Origin: Cristatella mucedo
Taxonomy: Eukaryota > Bryozoa > Phylactolaemata > Cristatellidae
Direction: 5' to 3'
Assembly: GCA_009760855.2 (NCBI GenBank)
Contig: WPIO01000029.1
Coordinates: forward strand, 2,271,001-2,335,000
Length of the DNA stretch: 64,000 bases
Shown here: positions 46,390 through 59,174 of the stretch, piece after piece
Layout of the letters: every line of letters starts with the position of its first letter
How positions within the stretch are numbered: the stretch's first letter is position 1
Made by a program: the position numbers and the translations under genes
The notes under the pieces: model-generated
Seen by the model: the letters and a program-made list of their open reading frames with translations, nothing else
Databases searched by the model: none
Told to the model about the DNA's origin: nothing

Positions 46390-47225
46390 AATGTTCCTAT
46401 CCATTGATCTATCGCAGCCACTGACGTGTATTTAGCGAAGAAGAAATCACAAGTTTCTTAAGCTAAAGATTAACAGAGCGTCTTCGCATAGCACACCACA
46501 CACGGTAGTTACTCAATGCCCTACTTTTGGTTACCCTGCCAATAGTCGGCGAAAGTGCTATAGCGGTTCGCTTATAACGAACCAGGGAGCCAGCATAGTC
46601 TTTCGTTGCAACCAGCAGCCGACAATCCAGTGAAAGATCGAAACTCACGACTAGCTGGCTAAGCAGATTTCTGAATAAGCTCAAATGAAACGTCAGACGG
46701 TCATCAAAGAGGTCAAACTAGTAACGATTACACGACCGTGGTCACGCTGCGGCACCTAAAATACAAACGGCAGACACTGGCGCAAAGTTGAGGATTACCA
46801 AGTTGAGAGGAGTTTGGTTTTATTATCATTTAGGCAATTAAGTGGGCATCCTCGGCCGAATGACTGCAAGCCGGGTTATCAATTACGTCTATAAACTGCT
46901 ACAGCTCATTTTAAGGGATTGAATTATAGGTACACATTGTATCGATGGCTTAAATACGACGTGGGGTACCGTGTACCTAAAATTTTCCACTCGAGAGGCG
47001 TCGTACACGTGTAGAGCAGATACGGACCGAAAGAAATCCCTTTTGTAATACTGCAGGTAACTGACCTGCTGGATTAGATTTGACCGATACGTGATAAGGA
47101 CTTGACGAGGCTGGAAAATTATGTTGCAAAAACGCCAGAAACTCATCATCTGGGCTAAGCAATAGACATGCTAAGTCGCTCGAGTAGAATACTATGATCG
47201 AAGGTGCTGAAATCTGCATTGACAT
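46390..47225. other. No gene recognised
   Basis: Short frames only, no splice-supported exon. Confidence 0.4.
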
Positions 47226-47227
47226 GT

Positions 47228-47700
47228 TGAGCTTTCCCTTACCGTATATGTAGCGTGACTAGAATGAGATTTAGTTCTGTAAGAATACTTTACAAATGTA
47301 TTATCAGTAGTGATCACGACTAGCGCCTGTGCAAAACTCTCGACGGCTAGGCATTTCTGAACGAGAAAGAAAGTCGTTATTGCCACATTACACTGCTGCT
47401 CACTGATCTGCACTAGCTGCCTATTAGGCAGCGAATCAACTTCAAGATCATGTCACTCATCTTTAGGCATCCATTCTCTAGCTGCGGCAAACCTATCTGA
47501 ATTAGTTTAACTTAAAGCCTCTTCAGGTCGATTGCTTGTTCGTCTTACTAACTTGAAATCCCTTGAAGACCATAAATTTAGTTACTGTGCTCCCAAAGCT
47601 AGGACACACTATTGACGTCATCTCCTGATTTAACAACATTCAAAATAGAGCCGAAACCTACCAGTTCCTCACTGCCTTTTCACTGCCCAAGTAAAATTGT
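47228..47700 (+). mobile_element. Two degraded LINE-B pieces
   Basis: A tail (47228-47305; gagatttagttctgtaag, then acaaatgtattat) is followed by a separate coding-region remnant (47310-47700; tgcaaaactctcgacgg, ctgatctgcactagctgcc, cttgaaatcccttgaag) in the same orientation. The order tail-then-body shows two insertions. Confidence 0.65.
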
Positions 47701-47959
47701 GCTTTGAATAATTATGCATTATAAAGCTGTGTCCTGATCAAGCATAGTGGCGAAATGCTTTTGCAAAGCATCTAAGTGGATCTTTCATTTTTCCTGTGCG
47801 CTTGGCCTGCATGTGCATGATTGATTGTGTTGCTAACTGTGGATTCCAACTAACCAGTGGTCGAGAGTCTTTTGGTTGATTTTTCGTGCTTGTCTTAGTA
47901 CAATAGCTGTGTGCTTTTTTATGCTTACCTTAGCTGGATACCGTGCTTTTCGTTAACTA

Positions 47960-49250
47960 TTAGTTATTTCTGCCCTGATCTTGCTAGATCTATCAGTTGC
48001 GTTCGACACTAATGACTACATTATCCTACTTGAAAAATTAAAATCAACGATTAGTTTGGAAGGCGAGGCACTGCTGTGGTTCAAATATTATTAGTCCGGT
48101 CGCGTTAAATCCGTTTCGTGTGGTGGTCAAGTTTCATCCAGCAGACCAGTCACATCTAGAGTTCCAAAAGGGTCCATTCTTGGTCTTTTGGAGTTCTCCG
48201 TTTATAGTGAACCTCTGGGAAAAGTGAATCTGGCAAATGATATCGGCTATCCCCTCATATGCTGACGATACTCTGTTGTATTTATCGTTTAAACCGTCGA
48301 AATCTGCTGCACCGACTAATAAACTGAATGCTTGCCTTGCAGGAATTTGAACTTGCATTTCTGCGAATTTCTTTAAACTAGCTCAGGCGGCATTGAACCT
48401 TGCTCATAGAACACCTCAAGCCTGTGATTGGACTAAAGTACTTTGCTCTTACTCTTTTAAAAGGTGATGCTGTTGTGTGACCGGCCCCTTGTGCTCGAAA
48501 TGTAGGTGCCGTTTTGGTCAACTGCCTACCTTTTGAAAGTTTCATCTAGAAGACTGCCTCCAAAGCTAGTCATCACGTGAGATCCCTTAGATTAGGATCT
48601 GTGCCTTTGCATGGTGCCTTGCAAAACTTCCAACTAGATCCCTGGTTCTGCCTAGATCACTGCGGCTATCGATGAATATGGTTGCAAGACTAGTCAGCAA
48701 ATTCCAGGGGTTACGCCATGTGTCTCCTTTGCTGAATAAGCTTCGATGGCTTCAGTTTGATAAACGATGCAAAGCAAAGCTCTTAAGCTGACCTATAAGG
48801 CCCTCCGCGGCTCGGCTCATTCGTAACTAGCCAAACTGCTGCACCAGTTTCAGCTTCCTCGTGTCCTTAGACCCTCTATAAACAATGAATAAGCTGCCTT
48901 ATTCCTGCGCTTAAAGGCCTTTGGTGATAGAAGCTTTCGCTCTGCAGATTCTGCGCTGTGGAACTCACCCTAAACAAATTCTTGAGAAACATACACTTTA
49001 CAATCCAGACTGTGGCACATCCTCTCCAGCCATCCTGAGCTGCTACTTCCATGGTAGTCACTACCTCAACTGCCCTCGTGACTCAGCTATGCTTGTCACC
49101 ATCTCTTTTTTGCATGAAATGAAATCTGTTGGCTACCACATGCACACCGAAAGCCGCTTTTAGATTTTGAACAAGCTATAGAACACTCCTGCGCTCCTGG
49201 GTATTGCACACTTGGTCTTCGTGGTTTCGTGGAGTTACAGACGGATATAT
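47960..49250 (+). mobile_element. Degraded LINE-A with reverse-transcriptase core
   Basis: The longest LINE-A remnant. Readable blocks include SVAFDTND (AFDTxDH box), a decayed active-site region (gctgacgatactctgttgt), and the C-terminal and untranslated parts to gttacagacggatat at 49250. Many stops and frameshifts. Confidence 0.8.
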
Positions 49251-49254
49251 ATCA

Positions 49255-49335
49255 CATAGAATCGCGTGTACAACTTCTGAATAGAGACTAAGTTCTCTTT
49301 GGATGCTATGTGAAAACGTATTAATGTTAATATTT
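49255..49335 (+). mobile_element. SINE-A/LINE-B type 3' tail
   Basis: ctgaatagagactaagttctc, then gatgctatgtgaaaacg. The ctgaatagag start is typical of the SINE-A tail. Confidence 0.55.
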
Positions 49336-49339
49336 TCAG

Positions 49340-50350
49340 CATTCTCTCTAAATTAGGCCTAGGGGGCCACACCTTACCGTTGCTTGAAGTAGGTGATCAT
49401 GGGGGCTGAGAAGTCTTGTCGGGTGATAAGCCGTCCCATCCGTTCCGTCGAGTGGTTCCGACAGGGCTCAAGGCCCTCTAGCCTCTCTGGTACACCCAAA
49501 GCTTAAGGCCGCTCACTTTTTTTTAAACTCCAAGTGATCTAAGCCAGTGGATATCTTCAGTTGATTTTTTACCATTTCGTTCAAAGCCATCAAACCGGCA
49601 TTTTCCCAATGCAGGAACTTTCCTTGGGTCGGGTCATAATATATGAACGCCCCTGTTCATGTTCTGTGTTGTCTTCAGGGAATGAGTGGCTAAAGAAAGC
49701 AGCTTGGCTGTTGGTACTCATTATAAAGTTCGCCGAGGCATCTTGGTGGATCTTCCCTCGCTGACTTTATTTGGGAGCGGGTGAATAAGGTTTTCTCCAT
49801 TCGCAGTATCTTTTAAAACTACCACGCTCTTACCATTTGCCTCATTATCCGTCTCTGAGTGACAGTGCCTTAGTGACCCCCTCTATACTCGATTTGAAGC
49901 TATTAAAATTCATACTAATCAATCCTTAAATCTCCTTATTTTTTAGTAAAAATAGCATGCTATACTGAGCAGCCAGAAATAGTCAAACCCAACGCAATTT
50001 CAATAATCTCTAGATTAAATGTACAGTACAAGGACATCAACACAATAATCCTGTTCAGTTTTTCTTTAGTTATATTTAAAAGAAAATTGAGGCAGCACAT
50101 GGTTGCAATAAGGAAATATCGTTTCCTAAACTTTTTTCGGAACTTTCATTTTTCATATAGGTCGAGTTGAACCATATTGCTTTGACATACCAAGACCCAA
50201 GACAACAAGCCACAGATGGCAAGAAACAATGCGTTCAAGACAAAGCACGATAAAGCCTATACGTCCAAAGTAACTGCAACCGAACGGAAACTTCTCCACA
50301 CAAAACTGGAGCACGGCCCACGTTCCCGCGTGCCCCCACTCTCGTTGCAA
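49340..50350. repeat. Duplicated block, unit 1 (partner 62390-63430)
   Basis: Collinear with 62390-63430: agggggcca, gggctgagaagtc, agccgtccca, ttccgtcgag, aaactccaagtgat, gtgttgtcttcagggaatga. No coding frame is conserved. Confidence 0.8.
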
Positions 50351-50409
50351 TGCTGGGAAATTTTTTAATTATGTAAAAGCAATGAGGCATGATCAATACC
50401 TTATCTTCG

Positions 50410-50900
50410 TCGAAGTTGCAACATTATAGCACTTCTCACCGACCTGCACTGGCTCCCTAACGAGCGGTCCATTGACTTCAAGGTTGTCTCACTCACTTTG
50501 AGGTCCCTTCATTCTCTGGTTCCATAACACCAATCCGAACTAATTCCCAATCGGGCTAGGTATCGCACAACCCAAGCCGTTGACTCGAGTTACTTATCTG
50601 GGTCTCAAACCAGTCCCAAATCTTTCGGTGACCGCTCCTTTAGCTCGTATGATTATTCAAAAGCCTGGAGATCACTCCTGACTGACGTCACCACATTCCC
50701 TGACTGGATTACGTTTAAAAAGAAGCTGAAAACTCATGAGTTCCTTACAGCATTTCTGGATCTGTTTGCATTCCTTTATATGCCTTTTGCACACCTATTT
50801 ATTATAGCATTTAGTGGGTCTTTGTGATTCGTCCTTCGTGCGCATGTGCGTGCTTACACTGTGCCTGCTGTTGGGGATGTTACCACCAATATTAATATAA
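50410..50900 (+). mobile_element. LINE-B fragment, shared with unit 2
   Basis: C-terminal coding remnant (cttctcaccgacctgcactgg, gaccgctcctttagctc) and untranslated region. A related fragment in the same orientation sits at the same relative place in unit 2 (63455-63999). Confidence 0.8.
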
Positions 50901-50904
50901 ATGA

Positions 50905-53500
50905 TAATAACACATCTGATTTAGTGCCCTCAGAAAACTCAATCTCTTTCTGGAGCTTTATATTGGCTGCAAAGGACACACGATCGACTGGTTAGTGATA
51001 GCATGCTCAATAAACAACAAGAATAACATAGTTAGGGATGACCTGCACAGGGTCAGCATGCATAAGCACAAAAAGGATGAGTCACACGGACCCAATAAAT
51101 ACTGTCATAGATAGACGCACTTTTAGTTTCTTGTAAAATGTGCTCAACTCAGAAACGTCGTGATGAAATTCGGTAGTGAGTTTCAGGCTTTGGAAGCATA
51201 CAAACTATAGGCACGGTCTCCAAAGGATTTGAGGTTCGTTCGAGGTATAGATAAAAAATTAAATTCCGAGGAGCGAATGGTACGATGCTTAGCCTAGTGG
51301 GGGAGTAGATCTGATAGGTAGGCTGTAGCCAAAGAATGAAGGGACCTAAAAGTGAGTGATAAAACTTTGAAGTAGATGCATTGCTTGACTGGGAGCCAGT
51401 GCAGGTAGCCGAGAAGTGGTGTGATATGGCAACTGTGTCCCTCACGACAGACAAGCCTAACTTCTAAGTTTTGCACCAGCTGCAATCGCCTGATTGGACA
51501 AGCCAGTAGAACCAGAACGCAGTGAATTACGTAAATCAAAACGGATATCACAAACGTATGAACAAATTTAGATGTGGTATCCCTGTCTAAACAAACCCGA
51601 ATTTTAGCATTTTTATGTAGCTGAAAGAAGGCAGACTTGACTGTGAAGCTGATGTGGTCGTCTAGTGAAAGGTCTCTTTGAAACAGGACACCTAAATTTC
51701 GTGCAGATTCAACAGGAGGTATTGCTGACTGAGATGATTTTGAGTGTTAACCTTGGTGTTAACACCAGGTTTGCCTATTACTAGTAAGTTAGTGTTATCA
51801 TCATTTAACTTAAAAATGTTTGCTGCCATCCATGTACGCATGTCATCATTACATGAAGCAAGGGAGTTGAGAGAATTCAACGTGCTGGAGGGCTGAGAGG
51901 GATCAAAGACGAGGTACAACTGAGTGACAGCTGCATAGAAGTGAAAGCCTACATTGTGCATGGCAATCACATCGGCAAGAGGAAGAGTACAAACCTTGAA
52001 AAGAACAGGACCAAGCACAGAGCCCTGAGGTACACCATATTTCATAGGTTCATTAGATGATTTTTGCCCAGTCACATAAATACTCTGGAGTCTTCCGTAG
52101 AGATAGGATCTGAACCACGGCAAAGCATTGCCAGTGATGCCCAGGCGAGATGAGAGGCGCTCAAGAAGGATTTGATGATCGATAGTATCAAAAGCTGCCG
52201 AAAAATCGAGCAAAATAGAGATACTCTACCTAAGCCAGCATTCCTACGTAGGTAGTTATACACTCAAAGCAACGCTGACTCTGTAGTTTAGTTATTGTCG
52301 CGAACAGCACTGAACGCAGCCGACGAGCAACACCACCAGTTTATTTCACTACACACGGAGCAGGGGGAAGCACAACTCTCTTCGCCCCTGTCTCCCACTG
52401 AAGTCGCCGCCGGAGTGCCTGCGACTCCCTTGTCACAAGAATCACTAATAGCACATCCCGACCGCATACCACATCGAGTGTCACAGCCCACTCGTACCAC
52501 GTTCAAGGGCTGTGCCATCAATTAAACGCAATACCTGACTTAATGGAGTGATCAGCTCTAAAACCAGACTAGCAAGGCTTGAAGTTTCAATGTACGAGTT
52601 CAGCTGGTCTGCCATGACTCGTTCCAGTGTCTTGGATAGAAACGGTGGACGGAAGGGATACTGGGCAGAAGTTGGAATAGTTCTCTTGGTCTAGTGTCGC
52701 TTTCTTGGGTAGAGGCTTTCTTGGGTAGAGGCCTTTTTTGAAGGTCTTGGGACATGACCTGAGGCTAATGACATGTTAAGCATGCTAGTTATGCATAGCA
52801 GCAGCAGATCAATGCATCGTAGAAGCAGGACACTGGGGTAGGGTCTAGAGGACTAGTTATCTTCTTTGATTTGGATGTAAACTTCAAGACGAAGTCACTA
52901 GTGACCTCCTTGAATGTAGGCATTGAGGTGCTGCATGGAATTTATGGACATTATTCCAAGGGGGGTGCTGCCATCGTAGGGTGCACTCCGTGATCTTGTC
53001 TATCTTCATGACAAAAAAGCTGGAGAAGCGATCAGCTAGATCATCAAAGGGATCAGAAGGTAAGGAGCTAACCTGGGAGCGGTTAAGGAGATAGTTGATC
53101 GTCGACATCAGCATTTTTGGATTGTGCATCTGTGATTCAACAATTTTTTGTAGAAGCTAGACTTGACCTTTGCTAGGATCGAGTGGTACAATCTACATTA
53201 GTCCTCGTATGCCTGTCGATGAACATGCAGTCCTCATCTTTTGTGTGCTTTTTCAAGCTTTCGCTTAGTAGACACAGCTAGTTTAATGTCAGAAGTAAAT
53301 CATAGGCCGTCTGGGCGAAAACGCACATTTCGCTTAGTCTGAGGTGCAAGCTCTTCGAGAATGTCAACTAGTGTCGTTTTGTAGCGCTCTACCAATATTG
53401 ACAGGTCAGAAGTGCGATTGAGCTGCAGAGGCGAAGCTGATATTCTTGCATGGATAGCATCGATGTCAAGGGTCTTGAGGTGTCACGATTCACAGATGAT
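50905..53500 (-). mobile_element. Longest LINE-B copy, degraded, with linker and reverse transcriptase
   Basis: From its 3' tail at 50905 it extends upstream through the reverse transcriptase (52213-51692: [35 protein letters not shown]; the active-site box reads YAAV), a NLPFLSKTLERVMADQLNSY-like block near 52,600, and the pre-RT linker (53129-52884: LMSTINYLLNRSQVSSLPSD, DDLADRFSSFFVMKIDKI). The endonuclease is absent. Stops and frameshifts are common, and a foreign insert interrupts it at about 52,290-52,530. Confidence 0.87.
52296..52485 (-). mobile_element. Possible short LTR inserted in LINE-B
   Basis: Read on the minus strand, 190 bases start TGTGACACTC and end TTCGCGACA, with AATAAA about 50 bases before the end. 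It interrupts the LINE-B frame just before TESALL. No target-site duplication is evident and the left boundary may extend to about 52,530, so identity as an LTR is tentative. Confidence 0.35.
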
Positions 53501-53584
53501 TTTAGATGAGGAGGAGGAGGGCACACATTATAGACTAAATGAGATCTGCATGTGGTGAGATAAGCAGAATTTGGTAATAAAAAA

Positions 53585-53810
53585 ACATTTGGTAATGCTT
53601 TCTATACAGCATCTTTAAAGTGCCTAGAAAGATACTCAGTTCTCTGATGGAGCTATACAAATGTAATATTATTATTATTTTTATGCTTGCATATACGGTA
53701 CAAATTACACTAAAGATCGAGACTCTGCCTTTACAGCACAAGTAAAGGGCCTAGAAAGAGATTTTCTAAAGTTTGCTATACAATTATCTCGTTGTTGGTA
53801 TTATTGGTAT
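53585..53810 (+). mobile_element. Two LINE-B 3' tails
   Basis: Tails at about 53585-53690 (acagcatctttaaagtgcc, then ctatacaaatgtaatatt) and 53715-53810 (ctttacagcacaagtaaag, then agagattttctaaag). Confidence 0.7.
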
Positions 53811-54065
53811 AATCTTTATGACACTCCGTAAGAAATGATCAATTTACGAGGTCATTGAATGGTTTGGTACCACGGTAGTTTTGTCAATTGCAGGTTTTAA
53901 TGCTGCTTTAACAAGACTTTTACTAGAGACTTCTAACTGCCGTTTCTATCTGGGTAAAGGGCAGCGTAAATATCACTTAGTGGCTGATCATGTCTCTGCC
54001 TAGAAATTTGTGCCTTGCTACCAGCGTATTAATTGAATTAATATGACGTGGAAGTTATATTTTTT

Positions 54066-55363
54066 ATCCACAAGCAATAGACGGCGACTTCACTACGAAG
54101 CGTTATTATGTGATTGTGAAAAATGAGGAACATATTCAGTTGCTAGCTTCAATTGGCTGCTTCTTCACAGCAATCGGGTTGCATCGACATCGATACGTGC
54201 TTAGCAATCGCGTTTGAAAAATCTATGCGGAAATGCCTTTTTAATGTAACGACTCTTAGCATAGCAAGAAAGGACCTTTGAGAAAAACATCGTCGTACAA
54301 ATCAACAAATTTCGCCTCAAAAAGATTCACTATGACTCTTAGCATCATTATTAGCAAAATTAAATTGCATGCAAGCTTGTATATAATCGCATTTTGGGGC
54401 ATTTAATAAGTAAATCGCAGTAGTAAAGGTAAACAAACTAGAGAAAGCTAATTTCAAAACGTAGCACCGAAGCATCTTGTTTGTCTTTCGTGGACAGTAG
54501 CTGTCGAGACTATAATGACGCACTCGAGTAGATTAGGAAGCTTTTGATGTGACCCAAGAAGTCGGGCCTACCACTTTAAGACAGAAAACCCTGATGCATG
54601 CAAGTAAGGTTTGAAAATATTTATGATATTTTTTTACCGGTGTTTGCAATCATATTACTGCGGTGCACATAAACAACTCAAATGATTCTGAAGTAAATGC
54701 ATGTTTTCGAAGGAGTCAGATATGTTTAAGTTGCACGTGCTGGATCTCGGAGAAAGCGTTTCTGTCCAAGAATTTGCGTTCCATTGCCCAAAGTGCTCTA
54801 ATTACAGCAGCATTCATCGTCATCTGGATTTCACTGGCAGTAAACTTTATTGCAGGCACAACCACAGAATTTCGTCTGACAGCAACCGTGCGGTCCTCAA
54901 TTTTTAATTTAATGAGTATTTTCAGTTGTACCGTGAGCAGACTCATTCATTCGTCGACAAATGCAAGATCTGTCGTTCGGAAATTCCTCGAATGGATTAC
55001 GCACAGAAGCAGTCAGCGTCTTGCAGTTCTACCAGCGGTAACACTTTGAATTTGAAGTGCGTGAACGTACTTTCCCTGTGGGTACAGTAGCAAAATTGAT
55101 CATGTTTTTAACAAGAATTTCCACAAAACACTTGTCGTTTCAGCTACTTGTCTAGAGCAATTATTGCAGACTGCCATCTGAATGTCTGGCAGCGAAACAG
55201 GTAAGTACTATTAAATTCAAATAAATTTATGCTAAGTCAATGAACCGTATTGACGTTTTCAACGAACTACATCAAAGGCCATGATTATTTCAGTGCTCCA
55301 AAAGTTTTGTCTTAGGTCGCAGCTACCACAATGGCACTTAATGATTGGAATAAACTTAAGTAG
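54066..55363 (+). pseudogene. GPCR copy 2, heavily degraded
   Basis: Remnants in the same order as the intact copy: EHIQLLASIG (TM1 start) near 54,130; cccaagaagtcgggccta and ctgatgcatgcaag (extracellular loop 2) near 54,550; then SKNLRSIAQSALITAAFIVI (TM6 start) within an open stretch 54663-55037. The TM6 CWxP motif has become IWIS. Multiple stops and deletions precede it. The exon-end donor (gcggtaac at 55037) and the second exon after cttag (55316-55363, 15 codons) are still recognisable, so the gene structure matches its neighbours. Confidence 0.8.
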
Positions 55364-55800
55364 CCTCCTGTCAAGAATGCTCTACAATTAAACTCAGATT
55401 GTATGAGATTGCCGCTGTTTTCAAATAAATGACTGCGTCAAAAACCGATTACGCACGGAAAGTATATATTGTTTATTATACGTGTTCCAAAGCTTTTGCA
55501 GCAATTATAAGGATATTATTTCATAATTAAAGCACATCGTAGCTGCATTTTTTACTTTTGGTATGCTGCGGCGAGCACGACTACGGGGGCTTAACCCGCA
55601 CAGAAGTCAGCTGTTCAAGGCTGTCAGAAGTGAGCGGCAGAGCGCTCGAGTTTACAAAATACATGGTGCACACACGACAGTAGAGAGGGGTCGAACTTAA
55701 AGGGAAGCCATAGAGGTCTTGTCAATAAAACTTTTAAGCGCGGCATGGTTCATCAAAAAGGATGCTCAAACTACCAGGATTCGACCAGTCACGCAACGAT
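55364..55800. other. No gene recognised
   Basis: 3' flank of the degraded GPCR copy; no other feature supported. Confidence 0.4.
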
Positions 55801-55804
55801 ACCT

Positions 55805-55910
55805 CCAATTAATAATAATAATAATACATGTGCATAGCGCCCTCAGAGAACTGAATCTCTTTCTAGGCACTTTACAGGTGCTGTATAAAAAGCATTACCG
55901 AACGATTGGT
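55805..55910 (-). mobile_element. LINE-B 3' tail
   Basis: AAT repeats, then gcgccctcagagaactgaat and ctaggcactttacaggtgct, in complement orientation. Confidence 0.8.
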
Positions 55911-55914
55911 TGAT

Positions 55915-56640
55915 AGTGCAATGTCATGATCACATACCTATAGTTTAACCAGGGTTAGATTTTTGCAGTAATTGTGTATAAGGAAGCAGGACTGCAAGGA
56001 CGGTCTTAATTAATCGATTGATGCGGGTTAACATGAGGGCTTGAATATGAAGAAACCACTAAACTTCATAGACAAAGACGTGCTATCCAAGTGCTATCTA
56101 GGATACCATCGGTAGCTCAGACAGAGGAGTGCAGTGATTTGTTTTCGGTTGAATTCCTACTGCTATTGTAATGATAATCAATTCGTGCCTATTTTTCCAC
56201 GAGACGCTGTGCGTACTTTTGCGTAGCTTCCTTCGAGAGAGGAAAAAGAAAAGGAAGAAAAGGAGAGCAGAAAGAGAGGAAGAAAGCAGACGATAATTAA
56301 CAAGAGCCTTAGAATCCGCACTTGTATACGCTGATCGAACTATGATTGACTTGAATCGCATGGAGCAGAACCCCTATGTAGAGAGGAGCGCTACAAAAAC
56401 TTGGCTAGAGCTGGGCAAAGTTCAGCCAGCCTCTAATGAAGAAGAGGAGTTGCATAGAAAGTGCAAGTAAAAAACTAAAACTTACCACTACGCTAAGTTT
56501 CACGCATTGTCGCGCTCATTTTCAGACATCCGGCTCGCCATTTTTTTAGTCTTCAAAGAATTTTACCATAACTTACCATAGCAACGCACTAAAATGTCGT
56601 ACATGTGGCAGTACACTTGAAAATTTAAGAAGGATTACTT
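55915..56640. other. No gene recognised
   Basis: Contains a purine-rich stretch (56,230-56,290). No exon supported. Confidence 0.45.
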
Positions 56641-56814
56641 CAATTTTAAGAAGCATTAATTCAGTACTACCTTGCTCATACCGTCGAGCGGAATAACCCG
56701 CCAGTTTTCCAGAAGCCCAGTTGCCCATTGTCCATGCGATACTGCGGTGTTCGTGCTATGTCATGAAGTGGCATGCAGACTTTAAAGAACGATCGATACC
56801 TTACTCGTGCAAAA

Positions 56815-56822
56815 TTACGTAA
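56815..56822. promoter_or_regulatory. Conserved TTACGTAA palindrome upstream of GPCR copy 3
   Basis: Counterpart of 40712-40719, in a block of about 300 bases conserved between the first and last GPCR units (gatcaataagc, gagactgct, ttggtcccgagaag). A bZIP site is plausible; not demonstrated. Confidence 0.4.
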
Positions 56823-57109
56823 GAGACGATCAATAAGCGCGAGACTGCTAGCGTGGCTTTGGTCCCGAGAAGACGTTTACGCTGCAGGTTGACGATAACG
56901 ACCGTCACTTCTAGGCTGCTGAAAATAGAAAATACTTCTAACGCCAGTGCTTGGTCCGAAGGGCAGTGTGACCACCATCGCTCAGGGCTAGATCGTGTCG
57001 CAACCTAGATGTTCGGTAAAGGCCACTGCCTGGCAGTCAGCATACTTTTTGAACTAATTTGGGCAAGTTATCCTTTCGGCCGCCGCCAGCAATAGACGAT
57101 GACTGCGCA

Positions 57110-58514
57110 ATGACCCGTTCACAAGGCAGTGTGGAGAGCGGGGGATTCATTCTATATCTGGCGACCATCGGCGGCTTATTATCAGCAACGGGGATATGCA
57201 CCAACCTGTTTGTGTGCATGGCCATCGCATTGGACAGAAATCTTAGAGGAAAGACTTTTTACGCCTTGACTTTTAACCTGGCAAGTACGGACCTTGTTTT
57301 GAGCGTGTCAGTGGCGTACGCAGCTGCAAATTTCCTCCTAAGTAGAAACACGACGAAGCTTGACTGTATCATTTTTAGTGGCATTGCAGTGTACGCCACC
57401 TGCGCCCAGATTTGTAGTATTACCTTCGTAGCGCTTAACAGGTACATCGAAGTAGTAAAGGAAAGGGAGTCTAAATGGAGAAGACTACTTTCAAAACGCG
57501 GAGTCGCAGCATCCATTACGCTCACGTGGACGGCTGCCCTCTTGTCCTTAGTGCCCCACTGGGTGAAATTAGGAAGCTTGGGGTACGATCCGAGGAGCCG
57601 GACGTGTAATTTCGCGACAGAGGATCCGGATACATGGAAGTACGTCTTGATACTTGTCGTGACCATCCTTTTACCGACATCTACAATCACAACCATTTGT
57701 TACACTAAAGTGATCTCCAAGATTAAGCAGAGTCTGCAGAAAGAATCTTGTTTCGGAGGAGGCGGAGGCACTGAAGTGACACGTACGAGGGCGCAGAGCA
57801 GACGGCTGTCCAAGAAGTTGCGTTCCGCCATTCACTGCGCTCTCATTCCGGCAGCATTCGTACTTTGCTGGACTCCACTGGCTGTTGACCTAGTAGTAGG
57901 CATGAAAACGGGCGCTCAACCGACAGCGACTACATGGTCACCAATTTTGCTTTTACTGGGTGTTTCCAGTAGCACAGTTAACGGCACATTACTGCTGGCG
58001 ACCAATACAGGCGTTCGATCTGCCCTTCGTGCATTTCAACGCCAATTTAACCATACGAGCAGGCGGCGAGTTTCTATACAATCAGAGGTAAGACCCTTCA
58101 GTTATATAGTACTATCTTTATATATTTATATATTTATATAGTACTCTAACGGATCTGTTCCGAGAGGGGCACGTTCGTGGTAAAATGGTCATGCTTCGGT
58201 AAGAATTACCACTTGTCTCTTGCTTCGGCCATTCGTCTGGAGAGTTTTCTCTGCCTACTTGTGTACAAGCCTCTGACAGCGCTAAAAGTAGAGCATACAT
58301 TCGTAGTGACTTGCATACACAAAGTAAAACATTTATTAACATTATGACAGATTAGCGCTGTAATGTTCGCGAGTACCTGTTTTGTTAGGGTGTGCCAGTA
58401 AAATACCAGAGTTCAAGCTTTCCTGTCACTGGGTCATGGGAAAATAGTATTTTCATTATCACTAAACTTTGATTTTAGGTCCTAGCTGCGTCAAATTGCA
58501 CTGGACTATTTTAA
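57110..58514 (+). CDS. Rhodopsin-class (class A) GPCR, intact copy
   Basis: Exons 57110-58087 (326 codons, donor gtaaga) and 58479-58514 (after ttgattttag; 11 codons and TAA) give 337 residues in the plasma membrane. Family features: TM1 Asn32 (TNLFV); TM2 LASTD 57-61; Cys86 before TM3 and Cys166 in loop 2, a likely disulfide; NRY 110-112 in place of DRY; TM4 Trp140; TM5 Pro189; CWTP 253-256 in TM6. Intracellular loop 3 has a Gly run (216-220) and basic stretch. TM7 has VNGTLL where NPxxY is expected, an unusual loss of Pro and Tyr. ATG 57110 is the first Met in frame; a 5' non-coding exon is possible, since an acceptor-like ccgccgccag lies just upstream. The ligand cannot be inferred. Confidence 0.88.
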
Positions 58515-59170
58515 TCTACCTACGGTCAGCTGGACTGTTATATTTACTTTTTGCTTAAGAACCGTAGTACCCAGGCGAACTAACCATTTGCAACAACGAC
58601 ATATTGTTAAATGCTGCATGGTAATCCTATATTTGCTAATCAATTACTAATTCTGTCACTGGATATTCATAATGCTTACAACTAAGGTGTGAACATGCTT
58701 TGACCGGTTTCCTTTCTGGCAGTTATATGTATATTACTTTACAATGGCTATATTAGATAAATATTTTTGACGTGGTAATAAACCAAACTAGACTCGTGGC
58801 GACGTCACATGCCTGCAGAGAATGTTCGTTAAAATTTCCTTGCTGGCACTTGAATATTCGGTCCACTGAACACCAGTGAGCCGCCGAATCTAGTAACGGA
58901 AAGCAATACGGCCACTGGAGCGCTTTCGGTGAGGGAACTTACTTGGTGCGCGCCTCAGTGTAACGAGCTTGCGAGGACTAGCGCAAGCGCATAGCGCTTA
59001 AATATAGCAGGAGGAACCAACCTGTCTGCTGGATAAACGAATGCTTTGTTGTTGTTTTATGGCTTGGCCCTTTGATGGGGATTGATAGCCAAGAATAAAA
59101 TATTCCTATGTCAGATGTGCAAATGTACCACATGAGTCTAAAAGAGTGGTTGCATCCTCCTTTTCCATTT
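58515..59170. other. 3' flank of the intact GPCR gene
   Basis: The first 250 bases resemble the 3' flank of copy 1 (about 42,362-42,610). No other gene. Confidence 0.5.
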
Positions 59171-59174
59171 TCGG

